Source: Gracilibacillus orientalis (lineage in GTDB: Bacteria > Bacillota > Bacilli > Bacillales > Amphibacillaceae). Taken from it: a stretch of 51,690 nt of DNA. The notes under the pieces are model-generated. The model did not search any database, had not been told where the DNA came from, and worked only from the letters and a program-made list of their open reading frames with translations. The stretch is taken from positions 1 through 51,690 of the forward strand of contig NZ_FOTR01000021.1 in assembly GCF_900114645.1 (NCBI RefSeq). Reading direction: 5' to 3'. Below, piece by piece: positions 32,265 to 41,752 of the stretch; the stretch's first letter is position 1; the number at the start of each line of letters is the position of its first letter. The position numbers were made by a program, and so were the translations under genes.

Positions 32265-33197
32265 TTACAATGGTAGTGGAATGAAAATTTGTAATAATAA
32301 TGATAATCCGATCAGTGCACCATAGATAGTATTGGTTTTAGCAGTAGCAACCATGGCGGGAATCATACCAACATTTGTCGTATTGGTCTGGAATGTACGA
32401 ACAGCCTGTCGAGCTTTCGGTATACTTAAAAAACTAATGACACTATAAATTGGTAATAGCCCGGCAATAATAAAAGCGGCAGTTAATGCATAACTAAGTA
32501 ACATTAAGCTGGATAAAAGAAAGATAGCTCGATCTCTACCAATTAAAATAGCGATTGTTTTTCGGCCGTTTTCTTTGTCACCATCCAAATCACGAATATT
32601 GTTGGATAACAGAATACAACCAATTAAAATAGCGATCGGAATAGAAATAACAATTGCCTGCCATGTGATCGTTAATGTTTGGATATAATAACTGATGCCA
32701 ATAATAACAGTTCCCATTAACAGTCCTGAAAAACTTTCTCCAAATGGTGTATAGGCAATTGGAATTGGTCCGCCCGTATATAAATAGCCGATCAACATGC
32801 ATAGGCTACCTATAACGGCTATCCACCAGCTGGATACCATACAAATATATACACCTAGTAAGATTGCCACTCCAAAAAAGATAAATGCTAATCTTTTTAT
32901 GACAAGCGGTTTTATACCATCTCTGACAATGGTTCCACCGATGCCAACAGACTTTTCGTTGTCCAGTCCTCTTACATAATCATAATATTCGTTAAACATA
33001 TTGGTTGCTGCCTGGATCAACATCGCTGCAATTAACATTGCAACAAATAATAATGGTCGAAAGCTACCATCCAATACCGCTAACATTGTGCCAACAAAAA
33101 CAGGGATAAAGGAGGCGGTCAATGTGTGTGGTCTTAGTAATCTCCACCATATATGGAATCCAGGCTTCTCGTTTAAATGGTTTAATTTTGTTTCCAT
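32265..33197 (-). CDS. menA: 1,4-dihydroxy-2-naphthoate prenyltransferase
   Basis: A 310-residue UbiA-family membrane enzyme starting at ATG 33197 after AAGGAGATTTCTTACA. Eight to nine hydrophobic helices; the first Asp-rich motif is NMFNEYYDYVRGLDNE (N-x3-D-x4-D type), the second NNIRDLDGDKENGR, both binding Mg2+-polyprenyl diphosphate. It joins DHNA to a polyprenyl chain to give demethylmenaquinone in the membrane. It forms a two-gene transcript with the thioesterase and is divergent from menF. Confidence 0.93.
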   Translation of the reverse strand: METKLNHLNEKPGFHIWWRLLRPHTLTASFIPVFVGTMLAVLDGSFRPLLFVAMLIAAMLIQAATNMFNEYYDYVRGLDNEKSVGIGGTIVRDGIKPLVIKRLAFIFFGVAILLGVYICMVSSWWIAVIGSLCMLIGYLYTGGPIPIAYTPFGESFSGLLMGTVIIGISYYIQTLTITWQAIVISIPIAILIGCILLSNNIRDLDGDKENGRKTIAILIGRDRAIFLLSSLMLLSYALTAAFIIAGLLPIYSVISFLSIPKARQAVRTFQTNTTNVGMIPAMVATAKTNTIYGALIGLSLLLQIFIPLPL

Positions 33198-33267
33198 TGT
33201 AAGAAATCTCCTTGATAAAATTTAAGTAACATTATAAGTTTAGTGAATACTTATATATGTGTCAAAC

Positions 33268-33380
33268 TATTGTTATAAACAATATTCATCACCAAAGATA
33301 AGTTTTTTGTTATACTGATAAAGGGTATATTATAAAGAATATATTATTATCTTTAAAAATAGTGCAAATTATACTATAAT
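33268..33380 (+). promoter_or_regulatory. menA-menF intergenic region: palindrome and menF promoter
   Basis: A 17-base palindrome TATTGTTATAAACAATA spans 33268-33284. A likely menF promoter has TATAAT at 33375-33380 with a TTTAAA about 17-18 bases upstream; the start codon is about 47 bases downstream. The palindrome lies between the divergent promoters and could be an operator; no regulator can be named. Confidence 0.4.
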
Positions 33381-33426
33381 GAATAGCGTTTATGAAAAAT
33401 GCCCTATTATACTGGAGGGTTTATCA

Positions 33427-34812
33427 ATGATTGAAACAAAGGAAATAAAGATAGACGGTGTTTTACAATCAGCTCAAAAACAATCTATAGACAAATCGGC
33501 ACCAACCTTTGTTAGTGTTACGGAACAAATAGAATGGATCGACCCGATTGATTTCTTTCAGGCTGGGAAAGCAATAGAAGAAAATCGTCTTTATTGGTCT
33601 AGTGCAGATCAAAAAACACAATTTGTCGGTATTGGAGATGCATTGCTTTTTCATGATGAGGATGCTTCTTACCAAGATTTAAAGGAGAAATGGAAACAGA
33701 CGTTGGAAAATAGTTGGATTGCTAATCCATTTAGTCAATATAAGACAGGCCCAATTGCTTTTGGCGGTTTTCCATTTGATGCAAAAGAGAAAGTTGAAGA
33801 ATTATGGGAAGGATTTAGTGGCAGTCAATTTCGGGTTCCGACTTTTCTATTAACAAGTGAAAATGATAAATCATTCCTGACTATGACTGTTTATGTAGAG
33901 CAGGGAAGTAATGTCGATCAATTAGCGGCAGAACTTATAACAAGAAAGAACCAACTATTACATGCACCAAAACCTGAGTACCAGGAAAATCATACTGTGT
34001 TAAAGCATGAAGTAGATCCTGTTGAGTGGAAAAAACTTGTGAATAAGGCGACAACTACCATCTATTCAAAAAATGTAGATAAAATTGTGTTGGCGCGGGA
34101 ATTACAAATTGAATTTGATGAGATTTGTGATATTGGACAAGTTCTCGACCGCTTACAGAAAACTCAGAAGAATAGTTTTATTTTTGCTTGGGAAAAGGAT
34201 GATGTTTGTTTCGTAGGAGCAACTCCTGAGCGACTGGTGAAAGTAGATAATCAACAGTTATTTTCTGCCTGTCTTGCTGGAACAGCTCCCAGGGGTAAGA
34301 CAAAGGAAGAAGACAACGACTTTGGACAGCAATTACTGCATGATCAGAAAAACCGTAATGAACATAAAATTGTGGTAGATATGATCAAAGAAGCGGTTTG
34401 TTCCTTTGCTAAGTATGTCGAAATACCGGAACAACCCACTTTATATCCATTAAAAAACCTGCAGCATTTATTTACGCCTGTACAAGCGGAATTAGATCAA
34501 GGTTATACATTGTTGGATGTTGTCGAAAAACTACATCCAACACCAGCGTTATGTGGTTTTCCACGAGAAAGTTCGTTGGACTTTATTCGTGAATTTGAAC
34601 AGTTGGAGCGTGGCTGGTACGGAGCTCCAATCGGCTGGTTTGATCAGTATTTTGATGGGGAATTTGCTGTAGCGATTCGATCTGCGCTCGTTTCTGGAGA
34701 CAAAGCAACATTATTTGCTGGTTGTGGAGTTGTCGAGGATTCAGATCCTGAAATAGAGTATCAGGAAACAAATATTAAATTCACCCCAATGTTACAAGCT
34801 CTGGGAGGATAA
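33427..34812 (+). CDS. menF: isochorismate synthase
   Basis: ATG 33427 after CTGGAGGGTTTATCA gives 461 residues. The C-terminal chorismate-binding domain contains VLARELQIEF, CFVGATPERLVKV, FSACLAGTAPRGKTKEED (with the catalytic region), NEHKIVVDMIKEA, LHPTPALCGFPRE and RGWYGAPIGWFD. Mg2+-dependent isomerisation of chorismate to isochorismate, first step of menaquinone synthesis. Only two bases separate its stop from menD, so the genes are co-transcribed. Confidence 0.94.
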   Translation: MIETKEIKIDGVLQSAQKQSIDKSAPTFVSVTEQIEWIDPIDFFQAGKAIEENRLYWSSADQKTQFVGIGDALLFHDEDASYQDLKEKWKQTLENSWIANPFSQYKTGPIAFGGFPFDAKEKVEELWEGFSGSQFRVPTFLLTSENDKSFLTMTVYVEQGSNVDQLAAELITRKNQLLHAPKPEYQENHTVLKHEVDPVEWKKLVNKATTTIYSKNVDKIVLARELQIEFDEICDIGQVLDRLQKTQKNSFIFAWEKDDVCFVGATPERLVKVDNQQLFSACLAGTAPRGKTKEEDNDFGQQLLHDQKNRNEHKIVVDMIKEAVCSFAKYVEIPEQPTLYPLKNLQHLFTPVQAELDQGYTLLDVVEKLHPTPALCGFPRESSLDFIREFEQLERGWYGAPIGWFDQYFDGEFAVAIRSALVSGDKATLFAGCGVVEDSDPEIEYQETNIKFTPMLQALGG

Positions 34813-34814
34813 TT

Positions 34815-36557
34815 ATGAATCATGTTGAGTCTTTAACAAAATATGTTGGTCATTTTACTGATCAGCTTTATAAAAGTGGTGTGCGTGATATTGTCATTTC
34901 TCCAGGTTCACGGTCAACACCATTATCTCTCGCCTTTGCAGAATACAATCAATTTAATATTTGGGTTGATATAGATGAACGTTCTGCAGGATTCTTTGCA
35001 ACAGGCATCGCAAAGCAAACAAAAAAAGCAGTCGTACTGGTTTGTTCTTCTGGTACGGCTTCTGCTAATTATTATCCAGCAATTATTGAAGCGTCATATG
35101 GTCGTATTCCTTTAATTGTATTAACAGCAGATCGTCCACATGAATTACGTGATGTTGGTGCACCACAAGCCATTGATCAAATGAAGATTTATGGAGACTA
35201 TGTTAAATGGTTTCATGAAATGGCTTTGCCAGATGCAACACCGAACATGTTGCAGTATGCACGAAATCATGCTGATAGGTCTGTCCATACTTCGTTATTT
35301 CAAGTGAAAGGACCGGTACATCTAAATTTTCCTTTTCGTGAACCACTTATTCCGGATTTCAGCTTAGATGATGTATGGGGAGAAGAAGCATTAATTACAC
35401 ACCATTTTAAATTTGAAAATACGCAGGTTTCTTCACAGGTATTAGCGGATATCCAACAGCAATTGAAGAAAAACAAACGTGGTATTATTATTTGTGGACC
35501 ACATGACTATCATGATTTAGCTAGTGCTGTTCTAGATTTAGCGGAAAAATGGCAATTGCCGGTATTTGCAGATCCACTTTCCGCTTTAAGGCATTTGAAT
35601 GGAGAACAAGTTGTAGTGGAAAGCTATGATAGTATCTTAAAATCGAAAAAAATAAGAGAACTCCTTCGTGTAGATTTTATCGTTCGCTTTGGTGCAATGC
35701 CTGTTTCAAAGCCTGTACTGCAACTTTTACAGCAAAATGACATGGAACAATTTATTATCGATGAAGATGTTACATTCCGGAATCCTTCTATAAAGAGTGC
35801 ACATTATTTGTACGGGAATCCAGCTGATGTAGCGAATCAGTTAGCAACTCTATCCCTTTCGTTTGACCGTAATTGGTTTCTAATGTGGCAAAAACTAAAT
35901 GAGTCTGCTAAAAAAGTATTGACCCAAGAGCAACGTATTTTAACAGAAGGTTTGGCTGTTCGTGGTATTCAAACAGTAATCCCTGATGAAAGCACTTTGT
36001 TTGTTGGTAATAGCATGCCAATTCGAGATGTTGATGCCTTCTGGTTGGCGACGGATAAAACGATAAGTATTCACGCGAATCGTGGTGCCAATGGTATTGA
36101 TGGTATCATTTCAACCGCACTTGGCATGGCAAGCAGTGGAAAACGTGTGACTTTATTGATCGGTGATATTTCGTTTTTGCATAGCATGAATGGATTATTA
36201 TTGACAAAAAATTATCAGCTCCATCTGACAATTGTGTTGATTAACAATCAAGGAGGGGGGATCTTTTCCTTTTTACCGCAAGCGAAAGAAGGAAGTCCTC
36301 ATTATGAAATGTTGTTCGGTACACCACAGTCAGTTGCATTCGAAAAGGTAGCAGCGCTTTATGACTTTGATTTCCGTTCTGTTGATGAATGGTCAGACTA
36401 TCTAAATGCACTAGAAGCTAGCTATCAACAGCAAGGTGTCTCATTAATAGAAGTAAAAACCGATCGAAGTGAAAATGTAACATGGCATCAAACGAAATGG
36501 CAGGAGATTGAAAAACATACATTGGCTATTTTAGAGGAGAATAGGGATGTACGTTGA
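34815..36557 (+). CDS. menD: SEPHCHC synthase
   Basis: A 580-residue thiamine-diphosphate enzyme, ATG 34815 after GGGAGGATAATT. N-terminal Pyr domain (SGVRDIVISPGSRSTPLSLA, VDIDERSAGFFATGIAK with the cofactor Glu), central domain, and the C-terminal PP domain with GDISFLHSMNGLLL...NNQGGGIFSF forming the GDx...NN cofactor motif. It condenses isochorismate with 2-oxoglutarate (after decarboxylation). Its stop overlaps menH by 11 bases. Confidence 0.95.
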   Translation: MNHVESLTKYVGHFTDQLYKSGVRDIVISPGSRSTPLSLAFAEYNQFNIWVDIDERSAGFFATGIAKQTKKAVVLVCSSGTASANYYPAIIEASYGRIPLIVLTADRPHELRDVGAPQAIDQMKIYGDYVKWFHEMALPDATPNMLQYARNHADRSVHTSLFQVKGPVHLNFPFREPLIPDFSLDDVWGEEALITHHFKFENTQVSSQVLADIQQQLKKNKRGIIICGPHDYHDLASAVLDLAEKWQLPVFADPLSALRHLNGEQVVVESYDSILKSKKIRELLRVDFIVRFGAMPVSKPVLQLLQQNDMEQFIIDEDVTFRNPSIKSAHYLYGNPADVANQLATLSLSFDRNWFLMWQKLNESAKKVLTQEQRILTEGLAVRGIQTVIPDESTLFVGNSMPIRDVDAFWLATDKTISIHANRGANGIDGIISTALGMASSGKRVTLLIGDISFLHSMNGLLLTKNYQLHLTIVLINNQGGGIFSFLPQAKEGSPHYEMLFGTPQSVAFEKVAALYDFDFRSVDEWSDYLNALEASYQQQGVSLIEVKTDRSENVTWHQTKWQEIEKHTLAILEENRDVR

Positions 36558-37323
36558 TAACTATTGGGTAGAGATTTATGGTGAAGGCAAGCCTGTTGTG
36601 CTCTTGCATGGTTTCACTGGTTCTGTACAAACTTGGCAATCAATGCGTCCTTTTTTTCCTGATCATCAATTGATCGTGATTGATTTGCCGGGGCATGGCC
36701 ATACAAGCACTAAAGTGAAGTCGATGGCTGACTGCTGCAACGATTTATATAAGATTTTTAGCCAATTGGCTTTGCGACAGGTTGATCTTGTTGGATACTC
36801 GATGGGAGGAAGGACCGCTTTATCATTTGCTTGCCATTATCCTGCAGTGGTGAGAACATTAACGCTGGAAAGTGCGTCTCCTGGCTTAGTAAGTGAGGCA
36901 GATCGGAAAGCTAGAAAACAAAAAGATCAGGAACTTGCCGATTATATATGTGGTCATTCGCTTGAAGCATTTGTTGAAAAATGGGAGAACATACCATTAT
37001 TCGCTTCGCAAAAACAATTATCACTGGAAATACAAGAAAAAGTTCGTCAAGAGCGATTATCACAATCTAAAGAAGGATTGTCACATTCGTTATTAACGAT
37101 GGGGACAGGTATGATGCCGTCATGCTGGAATCAGCTTGACCAGTTAAAAATGCCTGTTTTACTAGTTGTTGGTGAATGGGACGGGAAGTTTGTCAAGATC
37201 AACGAACAAATGGAAAAATCGATATCAAATTGCCAACTAGAAATAATTGATCAAGCTGGACATGCAATTCATGTGGAACAAACGCAAATTTTTGGTACAA
37301 TAGTAGAGAAATTTATTTCTTAG
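36547..37323 (+). CDS. menH: SHCHC synthase (2-succinyl-6-hydroxy-2,4-cyclohexadiene-1-carboxylate synthase)
   Basis: A 258-residue alpha/beta hydrolase-fold enzyme that starts inside menD (ATG 36547, with AGAGGAG upstream). Motifs: [22 protein letters not shown], nucleophile [10 protein letters not shown], acid in [11 protein letters not shown] and histidine in [10 protein letters not shown]. It eliminates pyruvate from the MenD product. Overlap with menD and 14-base gap to menB indicate one operon. Confidence 0.92.
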   Translation: MYVDNYWVEIYGEGKPVVLLHGFTGSVQTWQSMRPFFPDHQLIVIDLPGHGHTSTKVKSMADCCNDLYKIFSQLALRQVDLVGYSMGGRTALSFACHYPAVVRTLTLESASPGLVSEADRKARKQKDQELADYICGHSLEAFVEKWENIPLFASQKQLSLEIQEKVRQERLSQSKEGLSHSLLTMGTGMMPSCWNQLDQLKMPVLLVVGEWDGKFVKINEQMEKSISNCQLEIIDQAGHAIHVEQTQIFGTIVEKFIS

Positions 37324-37337
37324 AGGAGGTCATTAAA

Positions 37338-38156
37338 ATGACAGTTGAGTGGGTAAATGAACGCACTTATGAAGATATTTTATATGAAACATATAATGGA
37401 ATAGCCAAAATAACGATTAATCGCCCGGAGGTACGTAATGCATTTCGTCCTCAAACGGTCAATGAATTAATTGAGGCTTTTACATATGCACGTGATGATT
37501 CTAATATTGGTGTAATCGTACTTGCAGGTGCAGGAGATAAAGCATTCTGTTCCGGAGGAGACCAAAAAGTTCGTGGTCACGGCGGTTACGTAGGTGAAGA
37601 TGAAGTTCCTCGTCTGAATGTGTTAGATTTACAACGTTTAATCCGTGTGATTCCAAAACCAGTTGTTGCAATGGTTTCCGGTTATGCAATCGGAGGCGGT
37701 CACGTACTGCATATTGTATGTGACTTAACAATTGCGGCAGATAATGCAATTTTTGGACAAACCGGACCGAAAGTTGGAAGCTTTGATGCAGGGTATGGTG
37801 CTGGTTTATTAGCACGTATTGTTGGTCACAAGAAAGCACGAGAAATCTGGTTTTTATGTCGTCAATATAATGCACAAGAAGCAAAGGATATGGGATTGGT
37901 TAATACTGTAGTACCGATTGAACAATTAGAGGAAGAAATGATTCAATGGTGTGAAGAAATGCTGGAGAAGTCACCAACTGCTCTTCGTTTCTTGAAAGCA
38001 TCATTTAACGCAGATACAGATGGACTAGCTGGTCTGCAGCAAATGGGTGGAGATGCAACATTGCTTTATTATACAACGGATGAAGCAAAAGAAGGACGAG
38101 ATGCGTTTAAAGAAAAACGCAAGCCGGACTTTAAACAATTCCCGCGATTCCCATAA
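37338..38156 (+). CDS. menB: 1,4-dihydroxy-2-naphthoyl-CoA synthase
   Basis: A 272-residue crotonase-fold enzyme, ATG 37338 after TTAGAGGAGGTC. Signatures: [20 protein letters not shown] (oxyanion loop and the disordered loop of MenB), [20 protein letters not shown], and [20 protein letters not shown] with the Asp and Tyr regions. It cyclises o-succinylbenzoyl-CoA to DHNA-CoA. A terminator follows, so the menFDHB transcript probably ends here. Confidence 0.96.
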   Translation: MTVEWVNERTYEDILYETYNGIAKITINRPEVRNAFRPQTVNELIEAFTYARDDSNIGVIVLAGAGDKAFCSGGDQKVRGHGGYVGEDEVPRLNVLDLQRLIRVIPKPVVAMVSGYAIGGGHVLHIVCDLTIAADNAIFGQTGPKVGSFDAGYGAGLLARIVGHKKAREIWFLCRQYNAQEAKDMGLVNTVVPIEQLEEEMIQWCEEMLEKSPTALRFLKASFNADTDGLAGLQQMGGDATLLYYTTDEAKEGRDAFKEKRKPDFKQFPRFP

Positions 38157-38163
38157 GAATGAG

Positions 38164-38197
38164 ACAGACCAATACGTTAGGTGTTGGTCTGTTCTTT
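38164..38197 (+). terminator. terminator after menB
   Basis: ACAGACCAA (38164-38172) pairs with TTGGTCTGT (38184-38192), then TCTTTT. It separates menB from menE. Confidence 0.75.
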
Positions 38198-38305
38198 TAC
38201 ATAAAGTAACAAATGTAAAGCATGAACACTTAAAACATAAACTGCGAAGTTATACTTTTTAGATTTGCCTTCTTTCATTCTTTCTATAGGGAATGCTAGG
38301 TCGTC

Positions 38306-38426
38306 GCTGCGGAAAAATACTCCCTTTCCGAGGGCACGGCTTCAGCTAACTTGGTAAAGAAAATCACTTTACCAAGTTAGCTGAAGCACGCGCTGTTCCC
38401 TCAGGAGTGTCGCATTTTTCCGCAGC
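38306..38426. repeat. long nested inverted repeat between menB and menE
   Basis: Outer arms GCTGCGGAAAAAT (38306-38318) and ATTTTTCCGCAGC (38414-38426). Inside is a perfect 21-bp hairpin, arms 38339-38359 and 38367-38387 (GCTTCAGCTAACTTGGTAAA plus G), loop AAAATCA. GAGGGCACG and CGCGCTGTTCCCTCAGGAG also pair partly. It is a strong cruciform or RNA hairpin and appears to belong to the GCGGAAAAAT/GAGACTCCT repeat family of Bacillaceae. Confidence 0.75.
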
Positions 38427-38509
38427 TTAGAATAGTGTTCTGTTAAAAAGACAGGAAATCCAAAATTAAAAGTTCCGTGAGTTCTATATTTTCCATAATC
38501 AGGACACTA

Positions 38510-38640
38510 AAATGAGCTGAGGCAGAATACGGAGACTCCTATGGGAAGACCCCGCAAGAAAAGGTGCTTGGTTTTCTGAGAAGGCTGAGGCCTTGTCCAT
38601 GGAAAGTGAAGTATTCTGCCGAAGCGTTTTCCAAGCACTC
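38510..38640. repeat. Bacillaceae GGCAGAATAC...GTATTCTGCC repeat
   Basis: Arms GGCAGAATAC (38521-38530) and GTATTCTGCC (38611-38620) enclose ACGGAGACTCCTATGGGA, CCCCGCAAGAA and GTCCATGGAAAGTGAAG; a second pair GTGCTTGG (38564-38571) / CCAAGCAC (38631-38638) interlocks with them. This arrangement is common as a dispersed intergenic element in Bacillaceae. Confidence 0.7.
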
Positions 38641-38762
38641 ATCATAATCAGATGAGAGGAAGTAATACTAAGACAATTTTTCATTACTTCGTAGTTTTTA
38701 TCTAATACGAGTCAGAATAGAGAGCATGGATGGGGTTAGAATTCAAAAAAGGTGTGAGAAGG

Positions 38763-40196
38763 ATGGAACATTGGCTGACGAAACGAGCTTATTTAACACC
38801 AGACAACATTGCGATCGAGTTAAGTAATGGTGAGACGGTGACGTTCGCTAAATTATATGAGAAAGCATGTGAATTTGCTTCAAAAATATATACGGTTCAT
38901 CAAGACGGCCATGTTGCGATGTTATCGAATAATTCAATCGATATGGCGGTTGCATTTTGGGCTTGTACATATTTGAATGTTCCAGTAGTTTTTCTCAATA
39001 CACGATTAACTGCTGTAGAATGGCAGACACAATGTGAAGATGCAGACGTGAAGACGGTTATTTGTTCTGATCAGTATAAGGAGGATACACAGCAGCTAAC
39101 TTTAAAGGCTTATGCTTTTTCAGAAATTCATTCCTTCCGTCCTACTGAGTGTACGCTCATTACAGACATGGATCTTGATCTGGTTTGTTCGATGATGTTT
39201 ACTTCGGGGACAACAGGTCGGGCAAAGCCTGTGATTCAGACCTATAACAACCATTGGTCAAGTGCAATAGCGTCTGCATTAAACCTGGGACTGATGTCAA
39301 ATGATAAATGGCTCGCATGTCTTCCGTTATTCCATATTGGTGGCTTATCAATTTTATTCAAAAGTGTGATATATGGTATGCCGGTTTATTTATTAGAGCG
39401 ATTTGATGAAGAAAAGGTACACAATGCGCTGATGGATCGGAATGTTACCATTGTCTCGGTTGTAGCGGTGACTTGTTCTCGATTGTTGGAACGGTTAGCT
39501 GATGGTTATTATCCTAGTTCGTTTCGTTGTATGTTGTTAGGTGGTGGGCCAGCACCTAAGCCATTATTAGAGAAGGCAAAAGAAAAACATGTACCAATAG
39601 TGCAAACTTATGGTATGACCGAGACTTGTTCACAAATTGCGACACTAAATGAGGCAGATGCTTTACGTAAATTAGGTTCTGCCGGAAAACCACTTTTCTC
39701 GGCATCCTTACAAATTCAAGTTAATAATACGAGAGCTAAGCCTAACCAAGTTGGTGAAATTGTTGTAAAGGGGCCAATGGTAACAACAGGCTACTATCGT
39801 CGGGAACAAGCCAATAAAGAATCTTTTCAAAATGGATGGTTTCATACTGGTGACTTAGGTTATCTGGATGAAGAAGGATTCCTGTTTGTGGTTGATCGCC
39901 GAAGTGACTTAATCATTTCTGGTGGTGAAAATATCTATCCTGCTGAAGTCGAAGAGGTGCTCTTATCATTTGAAGGTGTACAAGAAGCAGGAGTGACAGC
40001 AGTAGAAGATAGTAAGTGGGGCCAAGTCCCTGTTGCCTATGTAGTAACAGTGAATGAAATGGTGACTGCTAATCAATTGCTGGCACATTGTCGAGAGAAA
40101 CTTGCTTCATTTAAGGTACCAAAGCAGCTTTATTTTCGTGATCAGCTGCCACGTAACGCCACTAATAAATTGCAAAGGCATCGATTGAGAAGTTAA
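38763..40196 (+). CDS. menE: 2-succinylbenzoate--CoA ligase
   Basis: ATG 38763 after AAGGTGTGAGAAGG gives 477 residues. ANL-superfamily motifs in order: MFTSGTTGRAKPVIQTYN (A3), YGMTETCSQIAT (A5), GWFHTGDLGYLDEEG (A7), VDRRSDLIISGGENIYPAEV (A8) and the C-terminal catalytic lysine in LPRNATNKLQRH (A10). It activates o-succinylbenzoate to its CoA ester ahead of MenB. It is cut off from menB by a terminator and about 550 bases of repeats, so it must have its own promoter. menC, which follows menE in B. subtilis, is not present here. Confidence 0.93.
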   Translation: MEHWLTKRAYLTPDNIAIELSNGETVTFAKLYEKACEFASKIYTVHQDGHVAMLSNNSIDMAVAFWACTYLNVPVVFLNTRLTAVEWQTQCEDADVKTVICSDQYKEDTQQLTLKAYAFSEIHSFRPTECTLITDMDLDLVCSMMFTSGTTGRAKPVIQTYNNHWSSAIASALNLGLMSNDKWLACLPLFHIGGLSILFKSVIYGMPVYLLERFDEEKVHNALMDRNVTIVSVVAVTCSRLLERLADGYYPSSFRCMLLGGGPAPKPLLEKAKEKHVPIVQTYGMTETCSQIATLNEADALRKLGSAGKPLFSASLQIQVNNTRAKPNQVGEIVVKGPMVTTGYYRREQANKESFQNGWFHTGDLGYLDEEGFLFVVDRRSDLIISGGENIYPAEVEEVLLSFEGVQEAGVTAVEDSKWGQVPVAYVVTVNEMVTANQLLAHCREKLASFKVPKQLYFRDQLPRNATNKLQRHRLRS

Positions 40197-40229
40197 TAGC
40201 AAAGTGGATAGGATTTGATAGGAAAATGA

Positions 40230-40262
40230 AAAAGACAGCATTGCTCCAATCGCTGTCTTTTC
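40230..40262. terminator. bidirectional terminator between menE and uvrX
   Basis: AAAGACAGC (40231-40239) pairs with GCTGTCTTT (40252-40260); convergent genes flank it. Confidence 0.75.
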
Positions 40263-41512
40263 TATGCATAATGTCCACCGATTTTTTTGCTTCTTTCCCG
40301 TGTAATACCAGCTTCAGTATAGCTTGTGGCACGTAAAATAGCAGTGGATCCATATTTGGCTCGAATTGCATCCATCACATAACCGATATCCTTTTTTTTC
40401 GGTTGATCTTCAAATAAATTCAGCTGTGTTTCCATATCATCATACAGGTTGTTTAATGATACGGTGACGCGACGGATGCTACTATGTTGATTATGAAATT
40501 CATGGAATAGTTGCAAGCATATATGATAAATATCCATGGTTACATTAGTAGGAATGTGAATGGAACGTGAGCGATGAAACCCACCACTGTTATCGGCATA
40601 ACCTACCCCTAAATGAATGGTTCTGCCTGCTCTTTGATGTGTGCGGGCACGTCTAGATACTTCCTCACATAAATCGAGAATACACGTTAATGTCTCTTCC
40701 GCAGTATAATCTCGTAATAAGGTAATGCCATGTCCGAAACCTTTTTGTTCTTCTTTTTTACTGAAAGAATCATAAACAGGACTTAAATCGACTCCCCACG
40801 CGTGCCAGTATAATTGTTCACCGATCACACCGAACCGTTTTTGTAATCTGTCCAAGCGATACTTAGCCAGTTGTCCTAAATAGACAATTCCCATGCGATT
40901 CAGGTGTACGGTTAGCCGTCTGCCGATTCCCCATATTTTTTCAATTGGAACTGGCCATAGTAAACGTTCGACATCTTGATAATGGCATGTAGCAATACCG
41001 GTTTTTTTTGCATATAAATCCATGACTACTTTTGCTAAAAATTTATTATCGCCAATTCCAATTGCACATGTTAGTCCCATTGTTTCATATATTTCGTCTT
41101 TAATCATTTGGGCAACATGGTGTGCATTTCCGTATAAATGTTCTAATCCATCGACGGTAATCCACATTTCATCAACGGAATAGGGATGGATCGCTTCTTT
41201 GGGAACATATTGGTGTAGCAGTTTGGTGATTGCCATAGACATATTAACGTAATCCCCCATTTTTGCCTCGACGACATAGATATCAGGGTCTTTAGGTAAC
41301 TCAAAGTACCGACTCACATTTTTGACTCCATGTCGTTGTTTTAGGGCAGGGGAAGCAGCAAGAATAATACTGCCAGAACGCCTTATATCGCCAACAACAG
41401 CAAGCATGGTTGTCATTGGATCTAGTCCGTGTTTGACACATTCAATACTTGCATAAAAGGATCGCATATCGATACAAAGTACATTATGTTTAGGAAAAGA
41501 GCTATAATCCAT
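40262..41512 (-). CDS. uvrX: Y-family DNA polymerase, UvrX/YqjW type
   Basis: A 416-residue Y-family polymerase, ATG 41512 after GAGGTGTTGGATA. Catalytic motifs: CIDMRSFYASIECV (first carboxylates and the FYAS steric gate region) and HPYSVDEMWITVDG (SVDE carboxylates), followed by the AIGIGDNKFLAKVVMDL and IWGIGRRLTVHL helix-hairpin-helix and the little-finger domain. The first residues (FPKHNVLCIDMRSF) and SVDEMW are of the UvrX/YqjW branch rather than DinB/PolY1. No clear beta-clamp motif could be assigned with certainty. A LexA box 17 bases upstream indicates SOS induction. Confidence 0.88.
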   Translation of the reverse strand: MDYSSFPKHNVLCIDMRSFYASIECVKHGLDPMTTMLAVVGDIRRSGSIILAASPALKQRHGVKNVSRYFELPKDPDIYVVEAKMGDYVNMSMAITKLLHQYVPKEAIHPYSVDEMWITVDGLEHLYGNAHHVAQMIKDEIYETMGLTCAIGIGDNKFLAKVVMDLYAKKTGIATCHYQDVERLLWPVPIEKIWGIGRRLTVHLNRMGIVYLGQLAKYRLDRLQKRFGVIGEQLYWHAWGVDLSPVYDSFSKKEEQKGFGHGITLLRDYTAEETLTCILDLCEEVSRRARTHQRAGRTIHLGVGYADNSGGFHRSRSIHIPTNVTMDIYHICLQLFHEFHNQHSSIRRVTVSLNNLYDDMETQLNLFEDQPKKKDIGYVMDAIRAKYGSTAILRATSYTEAGITRERSKKIGGHYA

Positions 41513-41528
41513 TATCCAACACCTCTAA

Positions 41529-41542
41529 CGAACGTTTGTTCT
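41529..41542. promoter_or_regulatory. LexA (SOS) box
   Basis: CGAACGTTTGTTCT matches the Bacillus LexA/DinR operator CGAAC-N4-GTTCG in all but one position and sits just upstream of the uvrX start. Confidence 0.8.
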
Positions 41543-41606
41543 AATTATATTAGTATAGCCTATGTATTTTAAAAAATATAGTGTTAAAATATAGTAATTA
41601 AGCTAA

Positions 41607-41747
41607 GACTATTCAAGGAATTCAGTTAGAACTAAATCTGCCACTATAGCGATAGGAATCTCAGGTGCAAGGAAGCATGATCCTACATTAATCGTTGGAC
41701 ACTTATTAACTGATATGCTACCTTTACTAAAAAATACAATGAGGTGA
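41607..41747 (+). other. open gene fragment, unrecognised
   Basis: A plus-strand frame reads TIAIGISGARKHDPTLIVGH plus LLTDMLPLLKNTMR and stops at 41747, inside the next gene's ribosome site. It has natural protein composition but no ATG/GTG/TTG start after the stop at 41604. It looks like the 3' end of a lost gene. I do not recognise the family. Confidence 0.35.
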
Positions 41748-41752
41748 GTAAA

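Noticed and set aside
40262-41512. Naming the Y-family polymerase dinB (Pol IV)
   Set aside because: The N-terminal and SVDEMW sequences and the LexA box fit the UvrX/YqjW branch better.
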